From positions 62,001 to 126,000 of the forward strand of contig CAJXOF010000009.1 in NCBI GenBank assembly GCA_913057945.1: DNA of 64,000 nucleotides, in the 5' to 3' direction. Under the pieces are notes generated by a model, which did not search any database, had not been told where the DNA came from, and saw nothing but the letters and a program-made list of their open reading frames with translations. The stretch comes from an uncultured Hyphomonadaceae bacterium. GTDB lineage: Bacteria > Pseudomonadota > Alphaproteobacteria > Caulobacterales > Hyphomonadaceae. This document shows, in pieces, positions 44,743 through 53,668 of this stretch. How positions within the stretch are numbered: position 1 is the stretch's first letter; the number at the start of each line of letters is the position of its first letter. The translations under genes were made by a program, and so were the position numbers.

Positions 44743-46155
44743 ATGTCAGACCAGGCGCTTCACGGCGAAGCAGGCAATACAGCTGAATCCGTAGTCGGAT
44801 CGCCTACTGCCGCGACCCCACCCTGGCCCAATCAGGTCTATAGCTGGTACGTGGTCGGGGTCCTTTTGCTGGCCTACACCCTCTCTTTCATCGACAGAAT
44901 GATTCTCAGCCTGCTGGTCGCGCCTGTGCGTGAGTCGCTCGACATCACCGACACTCAGTTCAGTCTTTTGGTCGGCATGGCCTTTGCTCTGTTCTACACG
45001 ATCGCCGGATTGCCGCTGGCTTGGGTTGCGGACCGCTTCAGCCGCCGCAACCTCATCGTCGGTGGCATCGGCTTGTGGAGTTTCATGACGCTCAGTTGCG
45101 GAGTAGCGACCAGCTATATCGGCCTGTTCATCGGGCGCATGGGCGTCGGTGTCGGTGAGGCCACGCTATCACCTGCCGCCTTCTCCATGCTCAGTGATTA
45201 CTTCCCCAAGAAGCGGTTGGCCCGCGCCATCGCAGTCTACTCGATAGGCGTGCCTCTTGGCTCCGGTATCGCGCTGATGCTCGGCGCACTCGTCATCAAA
45301 GCCATCCTCGCCGCGCCCGAAATCACCCTGCCCTATATCGGGCAAGTCGAAGCCTGGCGCCTCACCTTTGCCTTCGTGGCCTTCCCCGGCATTCTGATCT
45401 GCCTGCTGATGCTAACCGTTCGCGAACCTTTCCGCCGCGGGCGCATGACCGTCGAACAGCATGCAAGCTCCGGCTCCCAGAGCTTTGTTGCACATGTGAT
45501 GACCCATAAGCTTTCGCTGGGCTGCATGTTTGCCGGAATGTCACTGATCAGTATGGTGATGTATGGTGCACTCGCCTGGACCCCGGCCTTCCTGTCACGT
45601 ACCTACCCGATCAACATTACCGATGCCGGCCTTTTATTTGGTGCCATCATGGCCATCTGCGGCGCGGGCGGCCTGATCCTGGGCGGCGTCGTCGCAGACT
45701 GGATGTTTGGCCGGGGCCACACCGATGGCCATATCCGCACCATCCGTTTGTCCCTTCTGCTCGGCGGACCGTTCCTGATCCTGACACCGCTGATGCCCAG
45801 CGCGACGTGGGCGCTGGCTTTACTGGCACCCGGCTTCCTGTTCATCACGATGCATGGCGTCGGCACAGTCGCCCTGCAGGTGATTACTCCGAACGAATAC
45901 CGCGCGCGGATCACGGCATTGTATTTCTTCGTAGCTAACCTGATCGGCCTAGGCCTCGGCCCCACCGTCATCGCGCTGGTGACAGATTTTGGCTTCGGGA
46001 ATGATGCGGCCCTGCGCTACTCGCTTTTCACCGTGTCTGGCATTGCCCTGCCGGTCGCAGGCCTGATCCTGACGCTCGGCATGCCAGCTTATCGCCGCAG
46101 CGTGGCGAATATCGCAGAAGTCACCGATTCAACAGATTATGCGGCAGGTGCCTGA
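44743..46155 (+). CDS. MFS transporter 1
   Basis: Inner-membrane carrier of 470 residues with 12 predicted helices. The loop 2-3 motif is GLPLAWVADRFSRRNLI, and helix 4-5 contains GRMGVGVGEATLSPAAFSML, as in the spinster-like/anion-cation symporter branch common in sphingomonads and Caulobacterales. ATG 44743 is chosen for GAGGGCGGA upstream. It probably carries an organic acid across the inner membrane after uptake by the divergent TonB receptor 2. It abuts marR 2 tail to tail with no gap. Confidence 0.88.
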   Translation: MSDQALHGEAGNTAESVVGSPTAATPPWPNQVYSWYVVGVLLLAYTLSFIDRMILSLLVAPVRESLDITDTQFSLLVGMAFALFYTIAGLPLAWVADRFSRRNLIVGGIGLWSFMTLSCGVATSYIGLFIGRMGVGVGEATLSPAAFSMLSDYFPKKRLARAIAVYSIGVPLGSGIALMLGALVIKAILAAPEITLPYIGQVEAWRLTFAFVAFPGILICLLMLTVREPFRRGRMTVEQHASSGSQSFVAHVMTHKLSLGCMFAGMSLISMVMYGALAWTPAFLSRTYPINITDAGLLFGAIMAICGAGGLILGGVVADWMFGRGHTDGHIRTIRLSLLLGGPFLILTPLMPSATWALALLAPGFLFITMHGVGTVALQVITPNEYRARITALYFFVANLIGLGLGPTVIALVTDFGFGNDAALRYSLFTVSGIALPVAGLILTLGMPAYRRSVANIAEVTDSTDYAAGA

Positions 46156-46644
46156 TCAAGCGGGACTAGACGGGTCGGTGGCAACTTCTTCCGGATGGAA
46201 AGACAGAGGCGTTCCCCAGTCCATTGCCAGCGTTGCGGCGGTCTGTTCGAATGCTTTCTGACCGATGCGGCGAACCAGTTCTTCCGTCATCAGTTTCATG
46301 GCACGCTGCGCATCCCGGCGCATAGCTTCACCCGTTTCGGTCAACTCCACCACTTTCACCCGCATGTTTTTGGGGTCATCCACCAGCTTCACCATGTTCA
46401 TTTCGCTCATGGATTTCAGCGTTGCGTGGATCGCCTGCCGGCTGATGCCAAGTCGCCGCGCAATCTCGGATGGATAGCGCACACCCATCACGACATTGGC
46501 CATGACCATGGATTGTGGCCGTGTCACAGACGGCCAGCCCCGCGCGCGGATATAGCTCTGAAGTCCCTCATCCAGCCAATAGAAGCCCGACAGCAGGTTC
46601 AGCAGTATCTGGTTTTCCGGGGTTACGTCATGGGTCTCACTCAT
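46156..46644 (-). CDS. MarR-family regulator 2
   Basis: 162 residues with a central winged HTH (about 50-110; SEIARRLGISRQAIHATLKSM and the wing KNMRVKVVELTETG). It is divergent from the VOC copy 2-GST pair. The gap between them holds the TGTCAAtttagTTGACA operator, whose two arms are also the -35 elements of the divergent promoters, so binding should repress both. A second copy lies in front of MFS transporter 2. Confidence 0.85.
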   Translation of the reverse strand: MSETHDVTPENQILLNLLSGFYWLDEGLQSYIRARGWPSVTRPQSMVMANVVMGVRYPSEIARRLGISRQAIHATLKSMSEMNMVKLVDDPKNMRVKVVELTETGEAMRRDAQRAMKLMTEELVRRIGQKAFEQTAATLAMDWGTPLSFHPEEVATDPSSPA

Positions 46645-46729
46645 ATCTGCGACTTACAGCCGGTTCCCGTGCTATGCAAACATATCTCATGGCGGGAGGA
46701 GTGGATCATAATGAGCCCACTCACCTTAT

Positions 46730-46746
46730 TGTCAATTTAGTTGACA
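46730..46746. promoter_or_regulatory. MarR 2 operator overlapping two mirrored -35 boxes
   Basis: TGTCAA-tttag-TTGACA is a perfect interrupted palindrome. The right arm is TTGACA for the plus strand and the left arm reads TTGACA for the minus strand. A protein bound here would block both marR 2 and the VOC/GST promoter. Confidence 0.6.
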
Positions 46747-46769
46747 CTTAACGCGCCCAACCATAATCT
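46741..46769 (+). promoter_or_regulatory. Sigma-70-type promoter for VOC copy 2 and GST
   Basis: TTGACA (46741-46746), a 17-base spacer and TAATCT (46764-46769), 54 bases before the VOC start. The -35 is inside the palindromic operator. Confidence 0.6.
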
Positions 46770-46823
46770 TCCCAACATAGAAGACGCCCAGTCAACAAGG
46801 GTGGTAATAATGGAGGAGACCCC

Positions 46824-47399
46824 ATGACAAGACCGCAAAACAAGGAATTCGAGTTTCTTGGCGTTAACCATCTGGCCTTGGTCTGCAAAGACATGGCCAA
46901 AACAGTTGAGTTCTACCGGGACGTGCTCGGCATGCCCCTGATCAAGACAATCGATCTTCCCGGCGGCATGGGTCAGCACTTCTTCTTTGATGTCGGCAAC
47001 GGGGATTCCATCGCCTTCTTCTGGTTCCCGGATGCGCCGAACGCCGCCCCAGGTGTGGCAGCGCCGGAAAACCTGCCGACCCGTGGAAATATCCGCTCCG
47101 CTCATGGCTCCATGAATCACATCGCCATCAATGTCGCGGCCGATAAGTTTGACGAATACTATGAAAAACTGAAGGCCAAGGGCATTGATGTGACGAACAT
47201 CTTCAACCACGACAATTCCGACACCCAGATGTCGAAAGAGATCACCAGGGATGTCTTTGTCCGGTCGGTCTACTTCTTTGACCCCGACGGCATCTGTCTG
47301 GAACTGGCTGCCTGGACCAGTGAGTTTGACGAAAGCGACGTGCGCCACGCGCCCGTGCGCGCAGATGGCAAGCCTGCCGAAGACATGTTGCGCTCCTGA
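46824..47399 (+). CDS. VOC-family enzyme, copy 2
   Basis: 191 residues. Paralogue of the gene at 39068-39622, with the same ligand positions (His in GVNHLALVCKDM, His in SMNHIAIN, Glu in GICLELAAW). It differs most at the C-terminus, where it carries a charged tail. GGAG lies upstream of the start. It forms a unit with the GST 15 bases downstream and is under the MarR 2 operator, whereas copy 1 is under the MarR 1 element; the two may act on related substrates or at different steps. Confidence 0.84.
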   Translation: MTRPQNKEFEFLGVNHLALVCKDMAKTVEFYRDVLGMPLIKTIDLPGGMGQHFFFDVGNGDSIAFFWFPDAPNAAPGVAAPENLPTRGNIRSAHGSMNHIAINVAADKFDEYYEKLKAKGIDVTNIFNHDNSDTQMSKEITRDVFVRSVYFFDPDGICLELAAWTSEFDESDVRHAPVRADGKPAEDMLRS

Positions 47400-47414
47400 T
47401 TAAGGAAGGCCGTC

Positions 47415-48128
47415 ATGATAGACGTACATTTCGTCCCGACGCCGAATGGTCACAAGGTTTCGATCATGCTTGCGGAACTGGATGTGCCGCACCGGCTCAT
47501 CCAGTATAACATGCTGGCTGGCGATCACCTGAAAGAGGAGTTTCGCCACATCAGCCCCAACGGCAAGCTACCAGCGATTGTGGACCCTGCTCCCAAGGAT
47601 GGCGGGCCGCCCTTTCCCCTCTTCGAATCCGGCGCCATTCTGTTTTACCTTTCGGAAAAGCATGACAATGCCTTCATGCCGAATGATCTGCGCGGGCGCT
47701 CTCTCGCCCAACAATGGCTCATGTGGCAAATGGCTGGCTTTGGCCCGATGCATGGTCAGGCGCATCACTTCATCCGCTATGCTCCGGAAGGCCAGGATTA
47801 TCCCATAAATCGCTACCGTAACGAGGCCATCCGTTTGCTGAATGTTCTTGAGCAACGCCTTCACGACGCGGCCTATATGGCAGGTGATGAGTATTCGGTG
47901 GCAGATATGGCAACCTGGCCTTGGGTCAGCGCCGTGCGGGCTATTCAGGTGGATCTTGAGCCCTATCCGTCCATCCGGCGCTGGCATGCGGAGATAGGGC
48001 AGCGCCCCGGCGTACAGCGCGGCACAGAGGTCACCAATGAGCGGAACCTCGCCAAGCTGCGCCCGAAGCTAAACGAGGAAGAGTGGTCCAACCTGTTCGG
48101 CGAGAACATGCTGAGAAGCGGTCAGTAA
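47415..48128 (+). CDS. Glutathione S-transferase family protein
   Basis: 237 residues. The N-terminal thioredoxin-like domain starts MIDVHFVPTPNGHKVSIML and has GKLPAIVDP and FESGAILFYLSEK. The C-terminal helical domain includes YSVADMATWPWVSAVR, with the conserved Asp. The layout resembles the YghU/YfcG (Nu-class) GSTs, which act as disulfide or maleylpyruvate-type isomerases. It is co-transcribed with VOC copy 2. Confidence 0.87.
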   Translation: MIDVHFVPTPNGHKVSIMLAELDVPHRLIQYNMLAGDHLKEEFRHISPNGKLPAIVDPAPKDGGPPFPLFESGAILFYLSEKHDNAFMPNDLRGRSLAQQWLMWQMAGFGPMHGQAHHFIRYAPEGQDYPINRYRNEAIRLLNVLEQRLHDAAYMAGDEYSVADMATWPWVSAVRAIQVDLEPYPSIRRWHAEIGQRPGVQRGTEVTNERNLAKLRPKLNEEEWSNLFGENMLRSGQ

Positions 48129-48195
48129 CCATCCTTTTCCACCTTTCACCGGACTGCCCGAGCGGGATTTATTCCGCCCACAGCGTAAGAACTTC

Positions 48196-48213
48196 CGTAA
48201 ACTTAGTTGACAC
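48196..48213. promoter_or_regulatory. Second MarR 2-type element with -35 box
   Basis: GTAAACTTAGTTGACAC (48197-48213) matches 14 of 17 bases of the right-hand part of the operator at 46730 and contains TTGACA (48207-48212). TACGGT at 48229-48234 is a weak -10 with a 16-base spacer. It lies 62 bases before MFS transporter 2. Confidence 0.5.
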
Positions 48214-48274
48214 AATAGGACCCGGCGGTACGGTTCCATAAAGGGCGCGATAGACGTTCTGTAGGGGAGATAAT

Positions 48275-49603
48275 ATGGCTGACACTATGACCGGCACAGC
48301 CGTGCCCAGCGCAACAGAAACTCAAGCGCCACCTCTGCGAAGGACACTCGCGCTGGTCATCCTGATGGCCATTGGTTCCATCAATTATGTGGACCGCCAG
48401 CTGCTCTCCTTGCTGATCGAGCCAATCCGGCAGGATATCCCGTTGAGCGATACCGCCTTCGGCCTTCTGACCGGCCTCTGCTTTGCGCTGTTCTACGCAT
48501 CCATGGGTGTACCCGTCGCCATGTTGGCAGACCGAATTAACCGCGTGCGGCTCGTTGCCATCGCCTGCACCATATGGAGCGTCTGCACAGGCCTATGCGG
48601 CTTTGCCCAGAATTTCTGGCAGCTCGCCCTCGCCCGCTTCGGCGTCGGCATTGGGGAGGCAGGCGGCACCGCGCCATCGCTTTCCATTCTGTCCGACTGT
48701 TTTACACCGGAACAACGCCCGGCCGTAATAGGTCTCTATACTGTCAATGGCCCGATTGGTGTGTTCATCGGCATCTCTCTCGGCGGCTTCATCGCGGCCC
48801 AGTATGGCTGGCGCATGGCCTTCTTTTCCGTAGCATTTCTAGGCATGGCGCTCGCTCCCATCCTCTGGTTTCTGGTGCGAGAGCCTCTGCGCGGCGCCAC
48901 AGAAAAGGCCGCCGCACAGCAGGCCAGCGAACCTGCCCCCTCTCTCATCTCCACCATTCGCATCTTCATGAAGCTGCCAACCCTGCGCCTTTTGCTACCG
49001 GCCAGCGGCCTGCTCGCCTTTGTCAGCTATGGCCTGCTCAACTGGATCCCGGCTTACCTGATGCGCGAAGCCGATATGGAGCTGTCCGAGCTGTCGCTAT
49101 GGTTTGGTCCGGCGGCTGGCATCTGCATGGGCCTCGGCATCTGGAGTGGGGGCGCCATTGTGAACCGTGGCGCGAAGAAAAGCCTCACCGCCTATGCCTG
49201 GGCACCTGCGGCCTCCGTCATCATCGGGATCCCGTTCCTGATTGCGGCCTTGTTTATGCCCGGCTGGCAACTATGCCTCGCCCTGATGCTTGTCCCCATG
49301 GTCTGTATCGTGATTTATGTCGCTCCAGCCTTGGCTCTGACACAAAACCTCGCGCCGCTCCGTGCCCGGGCGACGGCAACCGCCCTGCTACTACTCTCCT
49401 TCAACCTGATCGGCATAGGCGGAGGGCCTCTAATGATTGGCGTATTTTCTGATATGTTCAGCGCGATGGGCCTGGAGCACAGCCTGCGCTGGGCCCTACT
49501 CTCGACTATCCCGATTTCGCTCGTGGCCATGACGCTCTACATCAAGATGGCCCGCACGATCACTCAGGATCACGCGACCAGCCTCCCCCACAGCGCCGAC
49601 TGA
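48275..49603 (+). CDS. MFS transporter 2
   Basis: 442 residues and 12 predicted helices. It has SINYVDRQLLSLLIEPIRQD at helix 1, VPVAMLADRINRVRLV as the loop 2-3 motif and RFGVGIGEAGGTAPSLSILS around helices 4-5. Same spinster-like branch as transporter 1 but clearly diverged. GGGGAG precedes the start. It heads a plus-strand row with the NTF2-like and carboxymuconolactone-decarboxylase-like genes and follows a MarR 2-type element. Confidence 0.88.
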   Translation: MADTMTGTAVPSATETQAPPLRRTLALVILMAIGSINYVDRQLLSLLIEPIRQDIPLSDTAFGLLTGLCFALFYASMGVPVAMLADRINRVRLVAIACTIWSVCTGLCGFAQNFWQLALARFGVGIGEAGGTAPSLSILSDCFTPEQRPAVIGLYTVNGPIGVFIGISLGGFIAAQYGWRMAFFSVAFLGMALAPILWFLVREPLRGATEKAAAQQASEPAPSLISTIRIFMKLPTLRLLLPASGLLAFVSYGLLNWIPAYLMREADMELSELSLWFGPAAGICMGLGIWSGGAIVNRGAKKSLTAYAWAPAASVIIGIPFLIAALFMPGWQLCLALMLVPMVCIVIYVAPALALTQNLAPLRARATATALLLLSFNLIGIGGGPLMIGVFSDMFSAMGLEHSLRWALLSTIPISLVAMTLYIKMARTITQDHATSLPHSAD

Positions 49604-49633
49604 TACTGAGGAAATGGACACAAAGGAGACGTC

Positions 49634-50026
49634 ATGACAGAAGATAAAATGAAAGCCTTGGCCAAACACTTTTTCGACAGTGTTGAGGCTGGGGATATTG
49701 ACGGCCTGCTTGCCTGCTACGCCCCGGACGCGAAGATCTGGCACAATACCGACCAAGAAGTGCAAACGCCGGATGACAATCGCAAGACCTTGGCGAGCAT
49801 GGTCACACGTATCAGCGACCGCGTCTATGAAGACCGTCGCATTGATCTCTTCCCCGGCGGCTTTGTCCAGCAACATATCTTGCGCGGCACCCGTGTGCAG
49901 GATGGTGTTCGGCTGGAGCTGCCCGCCTGCGTTGTCTGCCGGGTAAAGGACGGCCGGATTACACGACTGGACGAGTATTTTGATTCCGCCCATGTCGCCC
50001 AGTTCCGTAAATATGCAGACGAATGA
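49634..50026 (+). CDS. NTF2-like/SnoaL-type protein
   Basis: 130 residues with the cone-shaped NTF2 fold pattern: helix AKHFFDSVEAGDIDGLLACY, then DAKIWHN, a central sheet and the end VCRVKDGRITRLDEYFDS. Such proteins may be isomerases, epoxide hydrolases or hydratases; no catalytic set can be named here. AAAGGAGA lies upstream. Its stop lies at the start of the next frame, so the two are translationally close. Confidence 0.8.
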   Translation: MTEDKMKALAKHFFDSVEAGDIDGLLACYAPDAKIWHNTDQEVQTPDDNRKTLASMVTRISDRVYEDRRIDLFPGGFVQQHILRGTRVQDGVRLELPACVVCRVKDGRITRLDEYFDSAHVAQFRKYADE

Positions 50027-50043
50027 TCAGAAAGAGAAACTTC

Positions 50044-50700
50044 ATGCCAGCCATCAAGCCTGTTCCCCGCAAGGACATTACAAACGAAATCATGCTCACC
50101 TATTTCGAGCGCTTGTTTGGGCCCGACCGCGACCCGATCGACGAGCCCGGCACCGCCACTGGCTCCCCAGGTGATTGGTGGAGCGTCTTTGCCAATTCCG
50201 AAGAAGTCTTCGAACATGCTGTCGCAGGTTTCAAACTCTATCGGAGTCCGAATATCAAATTGGATCCGGTGCTTCGTGAGCTGGGACAGACACGTGTCGG
50301 CTGGGCCGTCGGCAGCCAGTTCGTATTCTCGCAGCACTGCAAGCTGCTTCGTGCGCTAGGACTTGCCAATGACAAGATCAGAGCCGTCGCCCACTGGCAG
50401 GTTTCGGAGCTGTTTGATGACAAGGAGCGCGCCGTTCTTGCCTATGCAGACTGTCTGGCCACCGGTCGTGGCCGCACACCTGTCGAAGTAATGGAAAAGT
50501 TGAAGACCTTCCTGAGCAATGAAGAAATCATGGAGTTCACCTACATCGCGTCGCTTTATGTTATGCATGCCATCATGTCCCGCGCCATGAGGACTGAGTT
50601 CGATGATCGGCCCGAAGCCATTGTCGAGGTCGACGCTCCCGAAGGCTTCAGTACGGCGGACTTTCTGGACTCCCGTCCGAATGACAAGAAAATATCATGA
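50044..50700 (+). CDS. Carboxymuconolactone decarboxylase-like protein
   Basis: 218 residues from ATG 50044; an upstream ATG at 50023 overlaps the previous stop but has no ribosome-binding site. The CMD/AhpD-type helical core is seen in VGSQFVFSQHCKLLRALGL, then VLAYADCLATGRGR and SNEEIMEFTYIASLYVMHAI. The CxxC of the AhpD peroxidase group is absent, so a decarboxylase or lyase-type role is more likely. It ends four bases before the convergent GntR gene. Confidence 0.8.
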   Translation: MPAIKPVPRKDITNEIMLTYFERLFGPDRDPIDEPGTATGSPGDWWSVFANSEEVFEHAVAGFKLYRSPNIKLDPVLRELGQTRVGWAVGSQFVFSQHCKLLRALGLANDKIRAVAHWQVSELFDDKERAVLAYADCLATGRGRTPVEVMEKLKTFLSNEEIMEFTYIASLYVMHAIMSRAMRTEFDDRPEAIVEVDAPEGFSTADFLDSRPNDKKIS

Positions 50701-50704
50701 GGCA

Positions 50705-51355
50705 TCAAACCTGTTTCTGATTGGGCACTTCTCGACCGATGGCGATGAAAGCGGCCTTGATATGGCTGATCATCACCGCTTCAGCCCATTGACTGTCACG
50801 CGCACGGAACGCCGCAATCAGTTCACGATGATGTTGCATGGACCGTGCCCGCTCTTCCGGCGTGTAATGCTCTATCGTACGCAGGACGAGCGGCGCCTCA
50901 ACCACGAGGTTTGACACACTCACCAGACGAGAGCTCTTTGCTGCATCAATGATTATGCGATGAAAGCGACTATTCGCACTCGCCTCTTCCGGCACAACAG
51001 TCTGCTGAGCGGATAATTCTTCCATACGGTCCGCCAGCATCTCCAACTCGGCAATTTGCGCCGGCGTGATCCGTGTTGCTGCGCGCCGGGCCGCATAGCC
51101 CTCAATCAGTGTACGCAATTCGTACAGCGCATCGAGATCCTCCCCAGCCATGTCTGCGACTTGTGCGCCGTGATTGGGACTGAACTCCGCCAGACCTTCA
51201 CTGACCAGTCTGCGTAGTGCTTCACGCACGGGGGTCCGCGAAACATCACACAGAACGGTCAGGTCAGATTCGACCAACCGGTGCCCTGGTCTGAAACGAC
51301 GCGAGATGATCTCCGCCTTGATAATGTCATAGGCTTGTATACTGGCGCTTGCCAT
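50705..51355 (-). CDS. GntR-family regulator (FCD type)
   Basis: 216 residues. N-terminal winged HTH (about 10-75; FRPGHRLVESDLTVLCDVSR and TPVREALRRLVSEGL) and a C-terminal all-helical FCD ligand domain (FHRIIIDAAKSSRLV), where an Asp and histidines bind a metal and a carboxylate effector. It follows the HMG-CoA-lyase-type gene by nine bases on the same strand. It likely controls the divergent promoters around 52310-52430. Confidence 0.87.
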   Translation of the reverse strand: MASASIQAYDIIKAEIISRRFRPGHRLVESDLTVLCDVSRTPVREALRRLVSEGLAEFSPNHGAQVADMAGEDLDALYELRTLIEGYAARRAATRITPAQIAELEMLADRMEELSAQQTVVPEEASANSRFHRIIIDAAKSSRLVSVSNLVVEAPLVLRTIEHYTPEERARSMQHHRELIAAFRARDSQWAEAVMISHIKAAFIAIGREVPNQKQV

Positions 51356-51364
51356 GTTTCGTCC

Positions 51365-52306
51365 TCACTGGATGAAGGGTTCAGGGTGTGTGACCGGGAC
51401 GGGAAACCCGCCCGCTTTCAGCAAGGCTGATGGCACAGGTTTGCCCAGCACATCTCGCTCCAGCCATGCGGCGGCCTTTCGCAGTTTTCCCAAATTCAAG
51501 CCGGCGGAAACCCCCATCCGGTCGAACATATAGCTGACATCCTCGGTCGCGATATTGCCCGTTGCAGCGGGCGCGAACGGGCACCCTCCAATTCCGCCAA
51601 TTGAGGTATCGAGGACTGTCGCGCCCGCACGCCAGGCCGCATAGGCGTTGGCGAGGCCCGTATGGCGCGTATCATGAAAATGGCATCGCAATGGCACATC
51701 CGGAACGCTCGCCCTCACGGCCTTAATACGTTGCTCGACGGAGAGTGGATCGCCAACCCCAATCGTATCGGCCAGGGCGATCTCGTCCACACCATAGCCT
51801 GCCGCAGTCTCCGCAAGCGAGGTCACAGCCTCTGGCGCAACTTCTCCCTCGAACGGACAGCCCCACGCCGCACCGATGGTGATGGTCGTGTAGAGTCTCT
51901 CCGCCCGCGCAGTCCGTACAGCCTGCTCGAACATCATAATCGTCTGCCGGATAGATGCACCCTGATTGCGCTGGTTGAAGGTTTCCGATGCGATGATGAC
52001 GAAATTCACTTCATCCACTCCGGCCTCCAAGGCGCGATCCAATCCACGCTGATTGAGAACCAGGCCAGACAGGCTGACGCCCATCTCCTTCACACCCGTA
52101 TCCGCGAGGAGGCGCGTCATCAGAGCCTCGGCGTCAGCCATCTGGGGCACAACCTTCGGATTGACGAAGCTGACAGCTTCAATCCGCTGTGCGCCCGCCA
52201 TCGCAGCCCGCATCACCAACTCAACTTTAGCATCTGTGCCGACCAGCGTTTTCTCGTTCTGCAGGCCGTCCCGGGGGGAGACTTCCACAAGTGTCAACTC
52301 AGACAT
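51365..52306 (-). CDS. Hydroxymethylglutaryl-CoA lyase-type enzyme
   Basis: 313 residues from ATG 52306. DRE-TIM metallolyase: SPRDGLQNE at the N-terminus, SFVNPKVVPQMADAE, GAAWGCPFEGEV, metal-binding HFHDTRHTGLANA, and the catalytic-Cys loop GGCPFAPAATGNIATEDV. HMG-CoA lyase splits HMG-CoA to acetyl-CoA and acetoacetate in leucine degradation. With the divergent CoA-transferase and the LeuC/LeuD-type pair nearby, cleavage of another 3-hydroxy-3-methyl-type acyl-CoA, such as a citramalyl-like thioester, is also possible. Confidence 0.87.
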   Translation of the reverse strand: MSELTLVEVSPRDGLQNEKTLVGTDAKVELVMRAAMAGAQRIEAVSFVNPKVVPQMADAEALMTRLLADTGVKEMGVSLSGLVLNQRGLDRALEAGVDEVNFVIIASETFNQRNQGASIRQTIMMFEQAVRTARAERLYTTITIGAAWGCPFEGEVAPEAVTSLAETAAGYGVDEIALADTIGVGDPLSVEQRIKAVRASVPDVPLRCHFHDTRHTGLANAYAAWRAGATVLDTSIGGIGGCPFAPAATGNIATEDVSYMFDRMGVSAGLNLGKLRKAAAWLERDVLGKPVPSALLKAGGFPVPVTHPEPFIQ

Positions 52307-52317
52307 CCCCAAGCCTA

Positions 52318-52395
52318 TCGTATACAATCATCTCTAATTATCCCTTGTAACCGTCAATTTTATTGTCATAATTACTTTCTTTGAATACAATATAT
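52318..52395. promoter_or_regulatory. Candidate GntR operator region
   Basis: The divergent gap between the lyase and CoA-transferase genes has two ATACAAT copies, one within the palindromic GTATAC stretch at 52320-52325 and one at 52385-52391, separated by AT-rich DNA. Spaced inverted or direct TNGTANNACNA-like elements are common for FCD regulators; the match here is loose. Confidence 0.35.
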
Positions 52396-52434
52396 AGCAG
52401 ATCAAGTAAATTGATCGCATAAAGGGATCACGTC

Positions 52435-53643
52435 ATGAACGCTAGCAGCGGATCAAAACCGCATGGCCCCCTGGACGGCATTACCGTTGTGGAAATGGGC
52501 CAGCTGATCGCCGGACCTTTCTGCGGCCAGCTGCTGGGGGATTTTGGCGCAGATGTCATAAAGGTCGAGTCTCCCGACAAGGGCGACGCGCTGCGGCAGT
52601 GGGGACAGCCCGGCTACCCCATGTTCTGGGAGATCCTCGGACGCAACAAATATTCCATAACGGCGAACCTCCGTGTCGAAGGCGGTCAGGCTCTGGCGCG
52701 TCAGCTGATCGGCAAGGCAGATATACTGATTGAGAATTTTCGACCTGGCACGCTCGAAAAATGGGGGATGAGCCCCGAGCAGCTGATGAAAGACAATCCG
52801 CGTCTGATCATCGTGCGTGTGTCCGGCTATGGACAGACGGGCCCCTATTCCAGTCGCGCTGGCTTTGGCGGTATTGGCGAGGCTATGGGAGGATGGCGCA
52901 GTATAGTCGGCGAGCCTGATCGCTCGCCATCCCGCATGGGCGTCTCGATTGGCGACAGTCTGGCGGCCACTTTTGCTTGCCTCGGCGCACTGGCCGCGCT
53001 GGAGGCCCGCCACAAGACCGGCAAGGGCCAGATCGTGGATTCGTCCCTTTATGAGGCCGTCCTGCACGTTATGGAAAGCCTCGTGCCAGATTACGCCATT
53101 GCAGACTTCATCCGGGAGCGATCTGGTTCGATCCTGCCCGGCGTTGCGCCGTCGAATGTGTACCCCTGCAAGGATGGCGCCTTCCTCATCGCCGCCAATC
53201 AGGATTCCGTCTTCACCCGCCTGTGTGACGTGATGGAACGGCCCGATCTGGCAAAGGATGATCGCTACGCCACCCATACCGCGCGCGGCAAGCACCAGAA
53301 GATGCTCGACGACATCATCGCCGAGTGGACGAAGGATCACACCGTTAATGCGCTGGAAGCCATGATGGCCGAAGCTGGCATCCCCGCAGGCCGCATGTTC
53401 CGTCCGGCAGACATGCTGGCCGATCCCCAGTTCAAGGCCCGCGACTCCCTGATAGAAATTGAACACCCAAAATGGGGAAAACTCCCCATGCAGAACGTCT
53501 TCCCCAAGCTTTCCGGCACACCTGGCTCCATCCGGAGCGTCGCACCGCTCAGCCCCGGCGTGGACAATCAGAAAATCTATAGTGAACGCCTGGGCTTGTC
53601 AGAGGCAGACCTCGCCAGCCTCAAACAAGACGGCATCATCTGA
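52435..53643 (+). CDS. Class III CoA-transferase (CaiB/BaiF)
   Basis: 402 residues. It begins PLDGITVVEMGQLIAGPFCG, has SPDKGDALR and YGQTGPYSSRAGFG, and the catalytic Asp lies in GKGQIVDSSLYEAV. It moves CoA between carboxylic acids, for example from succinyl-CoA or acetyl-CoA to the pathway acid. It is divergent from the HMG-CoA-lyase gene, so the pair could activate and then cleave the same compound. The acyl-CoA ligase follows 25 bases downstream. Confidence 0.9.
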   Translation: MNASSGSKPHGPLDGITVVEMGQLIAGPFCGQLLGDFGADVIKVESPDKGDALRQWGQPGYPMFWEILGRNKYSITANLRVEGGQALARQLIGKADILIENFRPGTLEKWGMSPEQLMKDNPRLIIVRVSGYGQTGPYSSRAGFGGIGEAMGGWRSIVGEPDRSPSRMGVSIGDSLAATFACLGALAALEARHKTGKGQIVDSSLYEAVLHVMESLVPDYAIADFIRERSGSILPGVAPSNVYPCKDGAFLIAANQDSVFTRLCDVMERPDLAKDDRYATHTARGKHQKMLDDIIAEWTKDHTVNALEAMMAEAGIPAGRMFRPADMLADPQFKARDSLIEIEHPKWGKLPMQNVFPKLSGTPGSIRSVAPLSPGVDNQKIYSERLGLSEADLASLKQDGII

Positions 53644-53668
53644 ACCACAGCCGGAAGGAGGACATCAC

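Noticed and set aside
53459..53668. Upstream extension of the acyl-CoA ligase into the CoA-transferase gene
   Set aside because: ATG 53669 has a strong GGAAGGAGG and begins with family-like sequence; the extension is out of frame with the CoA-transferase and resembles nothing.
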